Translations under genes and position numbers: made by a program | In this document: one piece after another, positions 28,327 through 37,216 of the stretch | How positions within the stretch are numbered: position 1 is the first letter of the stretch | How the letters are laid out: each line of letters begins with the position of its first letter | Notes under the pieces: model-generated | What the model was told of the DNA's origin: nothing | Databases searched by the model: none | What the model saw: the letters and a program-made list of their open reading frames with translations, nothing else | Assembly (NCBI RefSeq): GCF_031455195.1 | Contig: NZ_JAVDSH010000001.1 | Coordinates: 372,001 to 436,000, forward strand | Direction of reading: 5' to 3' | DNA from: Arthrobacter nitroguajacolicus_D | Lineage (GTDB): Bacteria; Actinomycetota; Actinomycetes; Actinomycetales; Micrococcaceae | Length of the DNA: 64,000 bases

Positions 28327-29565
28327 CTACTGTCCGCGTTTGCCATCAGCAGAAGAGGAATACGACGGCGGCTGCCAGCCCGTGCGGTCCGACCACTCAT
28401 TCATGAGCGGCCAGGCGACATCGGTGAACCAAGGCTCCTTGGCATCCGCGTAGCCTGTGGTGCCGTGGTCTTCAGCGTGCTTGGCTGCGAGTTCCCGTTT
28501 GTGCGCCTCGTATATGGCCAGTGCCGATGGTTCGGCCCGCAACCAGTCACGGAACTGCAGGGCGTAACGCCACCCGGGAGACCCTGCCACCCGCACGTGC
28601 AGGTTCACTGGGCGGCCAGGGTCCGCGTTGGCGTGGAATCTCTTCTCCCACCGCCGTGGATCCGGATCGGCGGATTTTGGCGTGTCCGCGTTGGCATGTG
28701 GCACGGCCGGATAGCCGGCGGCGGTGAGCAATGGCGCAATCCGGTCCGCCGTCCCCAGGTCCGTCACGGCAAGTTGGAGATCGATGACATCCTTGGCGGC
28801 CAAGCCGGGCACCGACGTCGAACCTATGTGGTCGACCGCCAGGATCTCCCCCGGTGCGGACGCAGCAATGCGGGCCGCCAGCCGCTCCGCCTGTGTGCTC
28901 CAGGTAGCGTCGGCGGGGACCATGACAGCCGCGCCTGGTCTGGAGGCCCGCACGCCACGTCGAAGGTTCTCCACGAACGGCACCAAGCGTTGCTCCCAGA
29001 GGGCATCGACCTGGGCCAGGAGTTCCTCCCGCGTGCCTGCGTTGGAAAGCAACACGTCAGCGGCAGCATTGCGCACTTGGCGCGTAGCCTGTGCCGCCAT
29101 GCGGGAGCGGGCGTCTGCCGGCGTCATTCCGCGGAACTCGACCATGCGCTGCAAGCGGACGTCGTCCGGCGCATCAACCACCAACACCAGATGAAAGTTG
29201 CTGACCTGCCCTGTCTCAACCAGCAGCGGAATGTCCTGCACCACAATGTCCCCGGCGCCCGCAGCTGCGGCAATTGCCGCGGCTGCTTCACGGACCAGCG
29301 GATGGATGATGCCGTTGAGCACTTCCCGCTGCCTGGCGTCCCGGAACACTATGGAGCCAAGCTGAGGCCGGTCCAGCCGGCCGTCCTGGTCGAGGATGCC
29401 CTGACCGAATGCTTCCACCACCCGTTCCAGGCCGGGAGTGCCAGGTTCTACCACCTGCCGTGCAATGGCATCAGCGTCGATAAGGACGGCGCCCAATTCC
29501 TGCAGCCTTGATGCAACCAGCGATTTTCCCGAGGCGATGCCGCCCGTCAGCCCAATCTTCAACAC
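28327..29565 (-). CDS. coaE: Dephospho-CoA kinase fused to a GrpB/UPF0157 domain
   Basis: The 412-residue fusion begins with dephospho-CoA kinase (P-loop LTGGIASGKSLVASRL near residues 6-21, DADAIARQVVEPG near 34-46), which performs the last step of CoA synthesis. After about residue 200 a GrpB/UPF0157 nucleotidyltransferase-like domain follows (VDHIGSTSVPGLAAKDVIDLQ, and PVNLHVRVAGSPGWRYALQFRDWLR). This fusion is known from other actinobacteria, including mycobacteria. GTG 29565 is chosen from three adjacent codons because it gives MLKIGLTGG and lies six bases after TAGTGT. The gene ends 29 bases before uvrB. Confidence 0.93.
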   Translation of the reverse strand: MLKIGLTGGIASGKSLVASRLQELGAVLIDADAIARQVVEPGTPGLERVVEAFGQGILDQDGRLDRPQLGSIVFRDARQREVLNGIIHPLVREAAAAIAAAAGAGDIVVQDIPLLVETGQVSNFHLVLVVDAPDDVRLQRMVEFRGMTPADARSRMAAQATRQVRNAAADVLLSNAGTREELLAQVDALWEQRLVPFVENLRRGVRASRPGAAVMVPADATWSTQAERLAARIAASAPGEILAVDHIGSTSVPGLAAKDVIDLQLAVTDLGTADRIAPLLTAAGYPAVPHANADTPKSADPDPRRWEKRFHANADPGRPVNLHVRVAGSPGWRYALQFRDWLRAEPSALAIYEAHKRELAAKHAEDHGTTGYADAKEPWFTDVAWPLMNEWSDRTGWQPPSYSSSADGKRGQ

Positions 29566-29571
29566 CACTCA

Positions 29572-29581
29572 ACACTAGACT
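29572..29581. promoter_or_regulatory. Overlapping divergent -10 elements of coaE and yigZ
   Basis: Minus-strand TAGTGT (29577-29572) ends six bases before coaE GTG 29565. Plus-strand TAGACT (29576-29581) ends six bases before yigZ GTG 29588. The two hexamers share two base pairs, so both genes appear leaderless and their promoters cannot be occupied together. Confidence 0.55.
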
Positions 29582-29587
29582 GAAGCG

Positions 29588-30277
29588 GTGGAAATTGAGG
29601 ACGACAGTCGCGCAACAACGTACACAACGCTCGCCGCGGGGCCCGACGTCCGCCACGAACTGGAGATCCGGCGGTCCCGGTTCATTACCGTCCTACGGCG
29701 TTCGCCCGATGAGGAGACCGCCCGTTCGCTGGTTTCGGATTTACGGCGTGAATTCCACGACGCCCGCCACCATTGCTCGGCGTTCGTCATCGGACCGGAC
29801 CGCATGGTCCAGCGCTCCAGTGATGACGGTGAGCCCTCGGGAACCGCCGGCATTCCCATGCTGGAAGCCCTCATCAAACGCGAGACAGCGCCCCAGGTGA
29901 CTGACCTGAGTGACGTAAGTGTCGTCGTCGTGCGCTATTTCGGTGGGATCCTGCTGGGCGCGGGAGGGCTGGTGCGTGCCTATTCGGAGTCTGTCTCGTC
30001 AGCCTTGGAGTCCGCTCCCCTGGTGATCCGCCGGCGGCTGCGCCTCTGTGCATTGGAGGTTCCACACGCCGAAGCCGGACGCCTCGAGAATGAGCTCCGG
30101 GGTGCGGGGTACGTCATGGCCGAAACCGGTTACGAGGCCAAGCACACCATCCTGCGACTGGCACTCGCTGACAACCCCGCTGAGTTTGCCGAGGCCAAGG
30201 GCAGGTTGGCATCGCTGACAGCAGGAACCATTGACTTGCGGCCCGAGGGAACCGAATGGATCGACCTCCCGCGCTGA
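29588..30277 (+). CDS. YigZ/IMPACT family protein (UPF0029)
   Basis: The 229-residue protein has the UPF0029 N-terminal domain with the signature HHCSAFVIGPDRMVQRSSDDGEPSGTAG (pieces HHCSAFVIG and DDGEPSGTAG near residues 60-100) followed by VVVVRYFGGILLGAGGLVRAY. A C-terminal domain of the DUF1949 type follows. Family members resemble eukaryotic IMPACT; the bacterial role is unclear, with translation-related and nucleic-acid-binding roles proposed. GTG 29588 is supported by TAGACT six bases upstream. It converges on rpsA. Confidence 0.88.
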   Translation: MEIEDDSRATTYTTLAAGPDVRHELEIRRSRFITVLRRSPDEETARSLVSDLRREFHDARHHCSAFVIGPDRMVQRSSDDGEPSGTAGIPMLEALIKRETAPQVTDLSDVSVVVVRYFGGILLGAGGLVRAYSESVSSALESAPLVIRRRLRLCALEVPHAEAGRLENELRGAGYVMAETGYEAKHTILRLALADNPAEFAEAKGRLASLTAGTIDLRPEGTEWIDLPR

Positions 30278-30307
30278 GAAGCCCGCGCCCGGTTCCGATC
30301 GAACAAC

Positions 30308-30345
30308 GCAAAAGGACCCCCGCCCGGAGGCAGGGGTCCTTCTTT
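30308..30345. terminator. Bidirectional terminator between yigZ and rpsA
   Basis: AAGGACCCC (30312-30320) pairs with GGGGTCCTT (30333-30341), with a small inner GCC/GGC stem. T-rich sequence follows on both strands (TCTTT on plus, TTTT on minus). It serves the two convergent genes. Confidence 0.8.
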
Positions 30346-30378
30346 GGCTATTCAGCACATCCCGTGAGGGAGGCGGAA

Positions 30379-31854
30379 TTAGTTGCCGGTGAGCTTCTCG
30401 CGCAGCGCGGCGAGTGCTTCGTCGGACGCCAGGGTACCGGCGTTGGACTCAGCAGCAGCCGGCTCCGAGGAGTAGCTGGTGGTGCCGGAATCGCTCTCAC
30501 CGGACGTTGCAGCAGCAGCGTCGTCGGCAGCGTGCTGGGCAACCTGCTTCTTGTGGGCTTCCCAGCGGGTCTGGGCGTCAGCGTACTGCTGCTCCCAAGC
30601 GGCGCGCTGGTTCTCGTAGCCTTCGAGCCATTCGTTCGACTCGGGGTCGAAGCCCTCAGGGTACTTGTAGTTGCCCTCTTCGTCGTACTCAGCGGCCATG
30701 CCGTACAGAGCGGGATCGAACTCGGTGCTGTCAGCGTCAACGCCCTCGTTAGCCTGCTTGAGGGAGAGGGAGATACGGCGACGCTCGAGGTCGATGTCGA
30801 TGACCTTGACGAACAGTTCGTCACCAACGGAGACAACCTGCTCGGCGAGCTCAACGTGGCGGACAGCCAGCTCGGAGATGTGCACGAGGCCTTCGATGCC
30901 GTCTTCGACGCGAACGAACGCACCGAACGGAACCAGCTTGGTGACCTTACCCGGAACAACCTGGCCGAGGGCGTGGGTGCGGGCGAAGGTCTGCCACGGA
31001 TCTTCCTGCGTAGCCTTGAGCGACAGGGAGACACGCTCGCGGTCCAGATCCACTTCGAGGACCTCGACGGTGACTTCCTGGCCAACCTCGACAACCTCGG
31101 AGGGGTGATCGATGTGCTTCCAGGACAGCTCGGAAACGTGAACGAGGCCGTCTACGCCGCCCAGGTCCACGAATGCACCGAAGTTGACGATGGAGGAAAC
31201 AACGCCCGGACGAACCTGGCCCTTTTCCAGCTTGTTGAGGAACGTGGAGCGAACCTCGGACTGGGTCTGCTCGAGCCATGCACGGCGGGACAGAACAACG
31301 TTGTTGCGGTTCTTGTCCAGCTCGATGATCTTGGCTTCGATCTGCTGACCGATGTACGGAGCCAGGTCGCGGACACGACGCATCTCGACGAGGGATGCGG
31401 GCAGGAAGCCGCGCAGGCCGATGTCCAGGATGAGGCCACCCTTGACAACCTCGATGACGGTACCGGTAACGACACCGTCTTCTTCCTTGACCTTCTCGAT
31501 GTCGCCCCAGGCACGCTCGTACTGTGCGCGCTTCTTGGAGAGGATCAGACGGCCTTCTTTGTCTTCCTTGGTGAGAACCAAAGCTTCGACCTGATCGCCA
31601 ACGGCGACAACGTCGCCGGGGTCAACATCGTGCTTGATGGAAAGCTCGCGGGAAGGGATGACACCTTCGGTCTTGTAACCGATGTCGAGCAGAACTTCGT
31701 CGCGGTCGACCTTGACGACGGTACCTTCGACGAGGTCACCGTCGTTGAAGTACTTGATGGTGGCGTCGACAGCTGCGAGGAAGTCCTCAGCGGTACCGAT
31801 GTCGTTAATGGCGACTACGGGGGTACCGGGCTTCTCGGTGGAGGTGATGGTCAT
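30379..31854 (-). CDS. rpsA: 30S ribosomal protein S1
   Basis: The 491-residue protein has four S1 RNA-binding repeats, recognisable by starts such as GDLVEGTVVKVDRDEVLLDIGYKTEG (from residue 39), EEDGVVTGTVIEVVKGGLILDIG, GQVRPGVVSSIVNFGAFVDLGG and GQVVPGKVTKLVPFGAFVRVEDG, then an acidic Ala/Ser-rich tail. Four repeats is the usual actinobacterial form, against six in E. coli. S1 helps mRNA binding on the 30S subunit, although leaderless mRNAs do not need it. ATG 31854 has GGAG ten bases upstream. The 184 bases upstream hold no gene. Confidence 0.97.
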   Translation of the reverse strand: MTITSTEKPGTPVVAINDIGTAEDFLAAVDATIKYFNDGDLVEGTVVKVDRDEVLLDIGYKTEGVIPSRELSIKHDVDPGDVVAVGDQVEALVLTKEDKEGRLILSKKRAQYERAWGDIEKVKEEDGVVTGTVIEVVKGGLILDIGLRGFLPASLVEMRRVRDLAPYIGQQIEAKIIELDKNRNNVVLSRRAWLEQTQSEVRSTFLNKLEKGQVRPGVVSSIVNFGAFVDLGGVDGLVHVSELSWKHIDHPSEVVEVGQEVTVEVLEVDLDRERVSLSLKATQEDPWQTFARTHALGQVVPGKVTKLVPFGAFVRVEDGIEGLVHISELAVRHVELAEQVVSVGDELFVKVIDIDLERRRISLSLKQANEGVDADSTEFDPALYGMAAEYDEEGNYKYPEGFDPESNEWLEGYENQRAAWEQQYADAQTRWEAHKKQVAQHAADDAAAATSGESDSGTTSYSSEPAAAESNAGTLASDEALAALREKLTGN

Positions 31855-32038
31855 GTAGTAGGGGCTCCGTTGTGGATAGTTAGTCGGTCAGGCAAACCGC
31901 TGCCGCCCGGGTCCGGACGGCAGAACACGGCAAATTACCGGGTCATCCTGATTTGTGGATTAATACAAAATGGATGCATGCACGTAGTACACGCCCGTTT
32001 ATTCTAGTCGCATTGGCAAAGCAGGGTCAAAAGCAGTC

Positions 32039-32986
32039 CTACGCGGTGAGTACGTCGCTGAGCCGCCCAAACTCCATGCCCTTGTCCAGCAGCCGCGGGA
32101 GGACACGTGCATAGCCTTCCGCCGTGCCCGCGGCCGGCCTGTTGAAGTGCGAAATGACGATGTCTCCGGGCGCTACCCGACCCACTTCGGCGGCGACGGT
32201 CGCCGCCGGATAGGTGGCTCCGCCGTCGCCGTTCACCGAGAAGTTGACGGGCAGCAGGCCAACCCGGTGCGTCATGGCAGCGGCCACGTCGTCGTAGTAG
32301 GCAGTCCCGGGCCGGAAGAAGCCAGGCGTTTTCCCGCTCAGTTCGTGCATGACTTCCTGGTTGCCCATCAGTTCGTCGTAGGCCGCCGAGACGGTAGCAG
32401 TTCCGGCAATTCCATAGGCGGACTTGCCGTTCACGGACAAGGGAAGGTGCGCGGTTCCGTGGTTGGCGAGCTCAAACAACGGGTCTGCTGCCAGCTCAGC
32501 CGCAAGCCCCGGGTTGGCATGGATCCAACGGCTGTTCATGAAGAGGGTTGCGGGTACTTTGAGCCGCCGCAGCGTTTCCAGCAGCTTCTGGTCGCACGCT
32601 GCCCCTCCTGGTCCGCCGCAGGCATCAAAGGTGAGGGCCACGTGCCGGGAGTGCGAGTTGTTCACCACCCCGGTCACGTGGAGCCCCCATTCCTTGGGCC
32701 TGCGCCCACCGAACTCCGCCAGGACCTGCTGCTTGTCCGGCACCGCCGGAGGCTTGGGCGCTGGTGCCAGGGCGGCAGCGGCCTGTTCGCGGGACCGGGC
32801 TGCGATGGACGGAGGCGGAGTGGCGGGGCCCGACGCCGGCCGTGTTCCCTGTCCCATCCCGGTGGCGTTGGGGCCGGGTGCACTTGCATTGTCCGAGCAC
32901 GCTGCCAGGGCGGCTGAGGCTAAGCCCGCCATTCCAAGCAGCACTGATCGCCGGCGGGCCAACGGCCGCCGCTTGGAATCCCCCAT
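32039..32986 (-). CDS. Tat-type lipoprotein with polysaccharide deacetylase (NodB) domain
   Basis: The 315-residue protein starts with an Arg-rich signal (ARRRSVLLG) and a lipobox LAAC near residues 27-30, so it is probably a lipoprotein exported by the Tat route. After a Pro/Ala linker, a NodB-type domain begins with ALTFDAC, then HGTAH as motif 2, FFRPGTAYYD as motif 3 and ISHFNRP near the end. In motif 1 the usual second Asp (TFDDG), a metal ligand, is Ala. The fold would deacetylate peptidoglycan or another polysaccharide, but activity is uncertain. ATG 32986 follows AGGGA. Confidence 0.85.
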   Translation of the reverse strand: MGDSKRRPLARRRSVLLGMAGLASAALAACSDNASAPGPNATGMGQGTRPASGPATPPPSIAARSREQAAAALAPAPKPPAVPDKQQVLAEFGGRRPKEWGLHVTGVVNNSHSRHVALTFDACGGPGGAACDQKLLETLRRLKVPATLFMNSRWIHANPGLAAELAADPLFELANHGTAHLPLSVNGKSAYGIAGTATVSAAYDELMGNQEVMHELSGKTPGFFRPGTAYYDDVAAAMTHRVGLLPVNFSVNGDGGATYPAATVAAEVGRVAPGDIVISHFNRPAAGTAEGYARVLPRLLDKGMEFGRLSDVLTA

Positions 32987-33039
32987 GGATGTCCCTATCT
33001 TTATGTGGCTATGTGATTATGGTCGCTCCGGGCAAGGGC

Positions 33040-34353
33040 CTAGAAGTGGGTCAGGCAATGCGCGGATCGCTCAACTGCGAAGAGCTGCTGGGCTTCCAGC
33101 GCGGCGCCTGGTCGTTTCTCGTTGATGCGCCCCGCGGCGGCCAGGGTCACCGGCGACACGGCCCCCAGGTAGATGGACGCGAGGTCCGCCACGTCCAGGC
33201 TGAGGTCGGGCGTTTCGCCCGCAGCGTCCCGCACGACGGCGGCAGCACCGCCGTCGGACTCCAAAACCCAGGTGCCGCCCGCCAGCCCCAACGGATCCGC
33301 GACGTCCAGTACCAGCCGTCCGGCCGTGGCGTAGCGGCGGGCCTGCAGGGCGGCCGGAGTATCCAGGATGCGGAGCCAGAGCATGTCCCGGATTTCCGAA
33401 GCATCAATGCACCTCGGATCTTCAAGGGCCCATGCCAGCGGGTCGTCGACCGGCGCCTCGGCCCACGTGATCTCGTCAATGAGGTCGATGCTGCCCAGGA
33501 ATCGCCACAGGTCAAGGTATCCGGCGTTGGTCGCCGCTACGAAGTCAACGATTTCCATGGTGTAGGGCTTGTGCTCCCACCCTTTGAAGCGGTACGAAAC
33601 GTATCCGTCCAATGCCCCGGAAAGGTCGTAGTGCAGGGCGCAGCGGACACTGGTGTCGGGCTTGCCGTCGTGGCCAATGGAGCCGGACGCGACCAGCCGG
33701 TAGTACTCCTGCCGGTCAATTGAACCGGGCGAAAGCCGTTGGACACGTTCAAACACCTTCGGTGCCACGTCCAGGAGGACTGCAGGATCGGCGACCTCGA
33801 CGGTGCCCTCCGGTTCTCCCCTCAGCCGGAAACGTGGCCCGGCATCAACCTTGATGCTGCGTTCGAAAGTAGCCACCCCGAAGCCAAAGCGGCCATAGAT
33901 GGAACCTTCGGAAGCCGTGAGGGCCGCCATCGCCAAGCCGTCGTCCTTGGCGGACTCCAGGTCGGCGGTGATCATGCCGCGGAGAATTCCGTTCCGGCGG
34001 TGGGTGCCACGGACCGTCACGGCGGTGACCAGGTTGGATTCAAGTTGCCGACCGAAGCCGATGTTCAAGGTCTTTCGCATCGTGGCGTACGTCGCCACGG
34101 GAACGTCGGCGCCCAACGAGTGATCAGGCACGCTGCCATTGACATAAACGCCGGTCAGCTGCCGCTGGTCAGTTTGGTAGGCCGCAAGTGTCTTGGCCAG
34201 GTATTCGTCGTCGCGCCGTTGCTGGTGGAAGCCGTGCGAGACCGCCTGCACCCACGTGGCGCAGCGGCCGTAACCGGCGTCATCCGGGTTTCCTACGGCA
34301 GGAAAACGCTGGACGGAGTATTTTTCAAGGTTTCGTTCATTGGGATCAGCCAC
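33040..34353 (-). CDS. Eis-like GNAT acetyltransferase with sterol-carrier-type C-terminus
   Basis: The 437-residue protein follows the Eis layout: an N-terminal GNAT domain with VTAVTVRGTHRRNGILRGMITADLE (acetyl-CoA loop THRRNGI near residues 99-110), a second GNAT-like region, and a C-terminal SCP2-like domain ending in the conserved terminal carboxylate (AHCLTHF). Eis proteins acetylate amines such as aminoglycosides or lysine side chains. The true substrate here is unknown. GTG 34353 has TAGGCT seven bases upstream and no ribosome-binding site. Confidence 0.87.
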   Translation of the reverse strand: MADPNERNLEKYSVQRFPAVGNPDDAGYGRCATWVQAVSHGFHQQRRDDEYLAKTLAAYQTDQRQLTGVYVNGSVPDHSLGADVPVATYATMRKTLNIGFGRQLESNLVTAVTVRGTHRRNGILRGMITADLESAKDDGLAMAALTASEGSIYGRFGFGVATFERSIKVDAGPRFRLRGEPEGTVEVADPAVLLDVAPKVFERVQRLSPGSIDRQEYYRLVASGSIGHDGKPDTSVRCALHYDLSGALDGYVSYRFKGWEHKPYTMEIVDFVAATNAGYLDLWRFLGSIDLIDEITWAEAPVDDPLAWALEDPRCIDASEIRDMLWLRILDTPAALQARRYATAGRLVLDVADPLGLAGGTWVLESDGGAAAVVRDAAGETPDLSLDVADLASIYLGAVSPVTLAAAGRINEKRPGAALEAQQLFAVERSAHCLTHF

Positions 34354-34360
34354 GCTCCCG

Positions 34361-34366
34361 AGCCTA
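34361..34366 (-). promoter_or_regulatory. -10 element (TAGGCT) of the Eis-like gene
   Basis: Minus-strand TAGGCT ends seven bases before GTG 34353. It sits directly beyond the hairpin that follows polA. Confidence 0.5.
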
Positions 34367-34374
34367 GCCAGACC

Positions 34375-34413
34375 CCGGAGGGCGCGCCACCATCTCGGCG
34401 GCGCGCCCTCCGG
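34375..34413. terminator. Perfect 14-bp GC-rich hairpin after polA
   Basis: CCGGAGGGCGCGCC (34375-34388) pairs perfectly with GGCGCGCCCTCCGG (34400-34413) around an 11-base loop, beginning 24 bases after the polA stop. No T tract follows. It is a likely U-less terminator or 3'-end stabiliser for polA. Confidence 0.7.
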
Positions 34414-34437
34414 CGATCCATTGAATGCCTGCTTGGG

Positions 34438-37209
34438 CTAGTGTCCGGCCTCATACCAGCTGGAGCCCACGCCGATCTGAACATCCAGCGGGACAGAGAG
34501 GTCAGCCGCCGAGCCCATCTGTTCGATGACCAGTTTCTCCACTGCTTCGCGCTCCCCGGGTGCAACCTCAAGGACCAGTTCGTCGTGGACCTGCAGCAGC
34601 AAGCGGGACTTCAGGCCCTGGCTGGCCAGCTCCGCTGAGACACCCAACATGGCGCGCTTGATGAGGTCCGCTGCCGAACCCTGGATGGGAGAGTTCAACG
34701 CGATGCGTTCTGCTGCCTCACGCGCCTGCCGGTTGGTGCTGGTCAGGTCCGGCAGGTAGCGTCGGCGGCCTTCGATGGTGGCCGTGTAGCCATCCGTGCG
34801 GGCCTGGTCCACGACGCCGCGCAGGTAGTCCCGCACGCCGCCGAAACGGTCGAAGTAGTCCTTCATGAGGGTGCGCGCCTCATCGACGGAGATCTCCAAC
34901 TGCTTGGAAAGGCCAAAGGACGTCAGCCCATACGCCAAGCCGTACGACATCGCCTTGACCTTGGAGCGCATGGCGCTGGTAACTTCGGCCGGCTCTACGT
35001 TGAAGATCCGTGAGCCCACGAACCGGTGCAGGTCCTCGCCGTCACGGTAAGCCTGGATGAGGGCTTCATCGCCGGACAGATGCGCCATGATGCGCATCTC
35101 GATCTGTGAGTAGTCCGCGGACAGCAGGCACTCGTAGCCCTCGCTGACAACGAAGATACCGCGGACACGGCGTCCTTCCTCGCTGCGGACGGGGATGTTC
35201 TGCAGGTTGGGGTTGTTGGACGAGATACGGCCGGTGGCAGCGATATTCTGCGCATAGGTGGTGTGGATACGGCCATCATCGGCGACGGACTTCTTGAGTG
35301 TTTCCACCATTTGGGCCAGCTTGGAGGACTCACGGTGCGCCATGAGCTGGACCAGGAACTCGTGGCCGGTCTTCTCCAGCAGCCCCTTCAACGACGCAGC
35401 ATCCGTCGTGTAGCCGGACTTGATCTTCTTGGTCTTGGGGAGCCCAAGTTCGTCGAAGAGGACGGTCTGCAGCTGCTTCGGGGATCCGAGGTTCACCTCG
35501 TGGCCGATCGCGGCGAACGCCTGCTCCTGGGCATTGCCGATCACCTTGGTGAGGTCGGCGAGCTGCTCATCCATGCGGTCCGTGGAGACATAGATACCTG
35601 TCAGTTCCATCTGCGCCAGAACGCGCGCCACGGGAAGTTCCAGCGTCGTCAGCAAGGCATCGGCCTTGATGTCGGCAAGCTCGGTTTCGAAGTGCTTGCT
35701 GAGGGCATGAACGACGGCGGCATGCTGGACCAGCGCTGTTGCGGCAACTTCGTCCGATTCCCCGGAAAGGTCCAGCTCCAGTTGGCCGGATTGGGCCGCA
35801 GCGGCGGTGAGCGAAATTTTCAGATGCACCTGGGCGAGCTCGGCGAGGTCGTAGCTGCGGCGGTCGGGCTGGATCAGGTAACCGGAGATGGATGTGTCAT
35901 CCACCACGCCCTCGAGCCCAAGGCCCCGGTTGTGCAGGGCCTTGAGTGCCGATTTGAACTCGTGCAACACCTTGGCTTCTTCGGGGTCCTGCAACCAGCG
36001 GAGCAACACCGACTCTGCTGCGGCATCCAGGTCCGTGAGCTCAATGTAGGCTGCTCCGTTGTTCCGGACAACAGCCAGTGCACTCGCGTCATCGCCGATC
36101 CGCCCGGGAACCAACTGCACCGCGAGGGCCGAGCGCATGCCGGACCCTGCCGCGAAGAACGCCTCCAGTGCGCCGGCATCCTTGAGCCTGGAGAACTGCG
36201 GGGCGTCGATGGTGTCGGGTGCGGCTCCTGCGGTGTCGTCGCCGTAAAGGTCAAAGAGGCGGGTGCGGAGCGTCCGGAATTCGAGCTCTTCAAAGAGCTC
36301 TTCAATGGCCTGCCGGTCCGGTCGGGGCTCGTGCAGGTCCGCCAGGGTCAGCGGAAGGTCAAGGTCGGACAGCAACTGGTTCAGCCTGCGGTTGCGCTTG
36401 ACGTTCTCCAGGTTCTCCTTGAGCGCGCCACCCACCTTGCCGCCGATGGAGTCGAGGTTTTCCAGGATGCCTTCGAGGCCTCCGTAAAGGTTGATCCATT
36501 TGGCGGCGGTCTTGGGGCCAACGCCGGGAACACCGGGCAGGTTGTCTGCCGATTCGCCCACCAGTGCGGCGAGGTCCGAGTAGAGGCTCGGCTTGACGAA
36601 GTACTTCTCCTCGATGGCTGCTGCGTCCATCTTGGGAATGTTGCTGACGCCCTGCTTGGGGTAGAGCACAAAAACGTTGTCGTTGATGAGCTGGAATGCG
36701 TCCCTGTCGCCAGAAACGAGGAGGACCTCGAAGCCCGCCGCGTCGCCTTGTGCGGCGAGCGTAGCCAGGACATCGTCCGCTTCATATCCGGGCATGGCGA
36801 TGGTCCGGATTCCCCAGGCCTCCATAACTTTGGCGATGAGGCCGATCTGGCCCGCGAACTCCGCGGGGGTGGCGTTGCGTCCGCCCTTGTATTCGCTGTA
36901 CTCGGCCTTGCGGAACGTGGTGTCGTCGGAAACGTCGAAAGCCACCGCGACGTGCGTCGGCTTCTGGTCCTTGATCAGGTTGATCAGCATGGACGTGAAG
37001 CCGTGCACTGCGTTGGTGTACTGCCCGCGGGCAGTGGAGAAATTCTCGGCGGGAAGGGCATAGAACGCCCGGAACGCCATGGAGTGGCCATCGAGGACCA
37101 GCAACCTGGGCCGGCCCTCCCCCGTGCTGTTGGCGGAAGGTGCGGGTGCTGTAGCGACGGCAGCAGCCTGGGCCGTTGGAACCTGGTCCGGTTTGGTTGT
37201 TTCACTCAC
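34438..37209 (-). CDS. polA: DNA polymerase I
   Basis: The 923-residue enzyme has an N-terminal 5'-3' exonuclease (LLVLDGHSMAFRAFYALP, GYEADDVLATLA, VGESADNLPGVPGVGPKTAAKW), a middle exonuclease-like region and a C-terminal family A polymerase with motif A LLSADYSQIEMRI, motif B KVKAMSYGLAYG and motif C LQVHDELVLE. The middle region lacks the DxE of an active 3'-5' proofreading site, as in other actinobacterial Pol I. GTG 37209 is chosen because TAGGCT ends seven bases upstream; the frame is open further 5' but is non-homologous. It acts in Okazaki-fragment processing and repair. Confidence 0.95.
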   Translation of the reverse strand: MSETTKPDQVPTAQAAAVATAPAPSANSTGEGRPRLLVLDGHSMAFRAFYALPAENFSTARGQYTNAVHGFTSMLINLIKDQKPTHVAVAFDVSDDTTFRKAEYSEYKGGRNATPAEFAGQIGLIAKVMEAWGIRTIAMPGYEADDVLATLAAQGDAAGFEVLLVSGDRDAFQLINDNVFVLYPKQGVSNIPKMDAAAIEEKYFVKPSLYSDLAALVGESADNLPGVPGVGPKTAAKWINLYGGLEGILENLDSIGGKVGGALKENLENVKRNRRLNQLLSDLDLPLTLADLHEPRPDRQAIEELFEELEFRTLRTRLFDLYGDDTAGAAPDTIDAPQFSRLKDAGALEAFFAAGSGMRSALAVQLVPGRIGDDASALAVVRNNGAAYIELTDLDAAAESVLLRWLQDPEEAKVLHEFKSALKALHNRGLGLEGVVDDTSISGYLIQPDRRSYDLAELAQVHLKISLTAAAAQSGQLELDLSGESDEVAATALVQHAAVVHALSKHFETELADIKADALLTTLELPVARVLAQMELTGIYVSTDRMDEQLADLTKVIGNAQEQAFAAIGHEVNLGSPKQLQTVLFDELGLPKTKKIKSGYTTDAASLKGLLEKTGHEFLVQLMAHRESSKLAQMVETLKKSVADDGRIHTTYAQNIAATGRISSNNPNLQNIPVRSEEGRRVRGIFVVSEGYECLLSADYSQIEMRIMAHLSGDEALIQAYRDGEDLHRFVGSRIFNVEPAEVTSAMRSKVKAMSYGLAYGLTSFGLSKQLEISVDEARTLMKDYFDRFGGVRDYLRGVVDQARTDGYTATIEGRRRYLPDLTSTNRQAREAAERIALNSPIQGSAADLIKRAMLGVSAELASQGLKSRLLLQVHDELVLEVAPGEREAVEKLVIEQMGSAADLSVPLDVQIGVGSSWYEAGH

Positions 37210-37216
37210 AGGTGCC

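Noticed and set aside
30256..32007. A 583-codon plus-strand frame
   Set aside because: It is the antisense of rpsA, whose four S1 repeats are unmistakable. Acidic low-complexity translation is a by-product of that strand.
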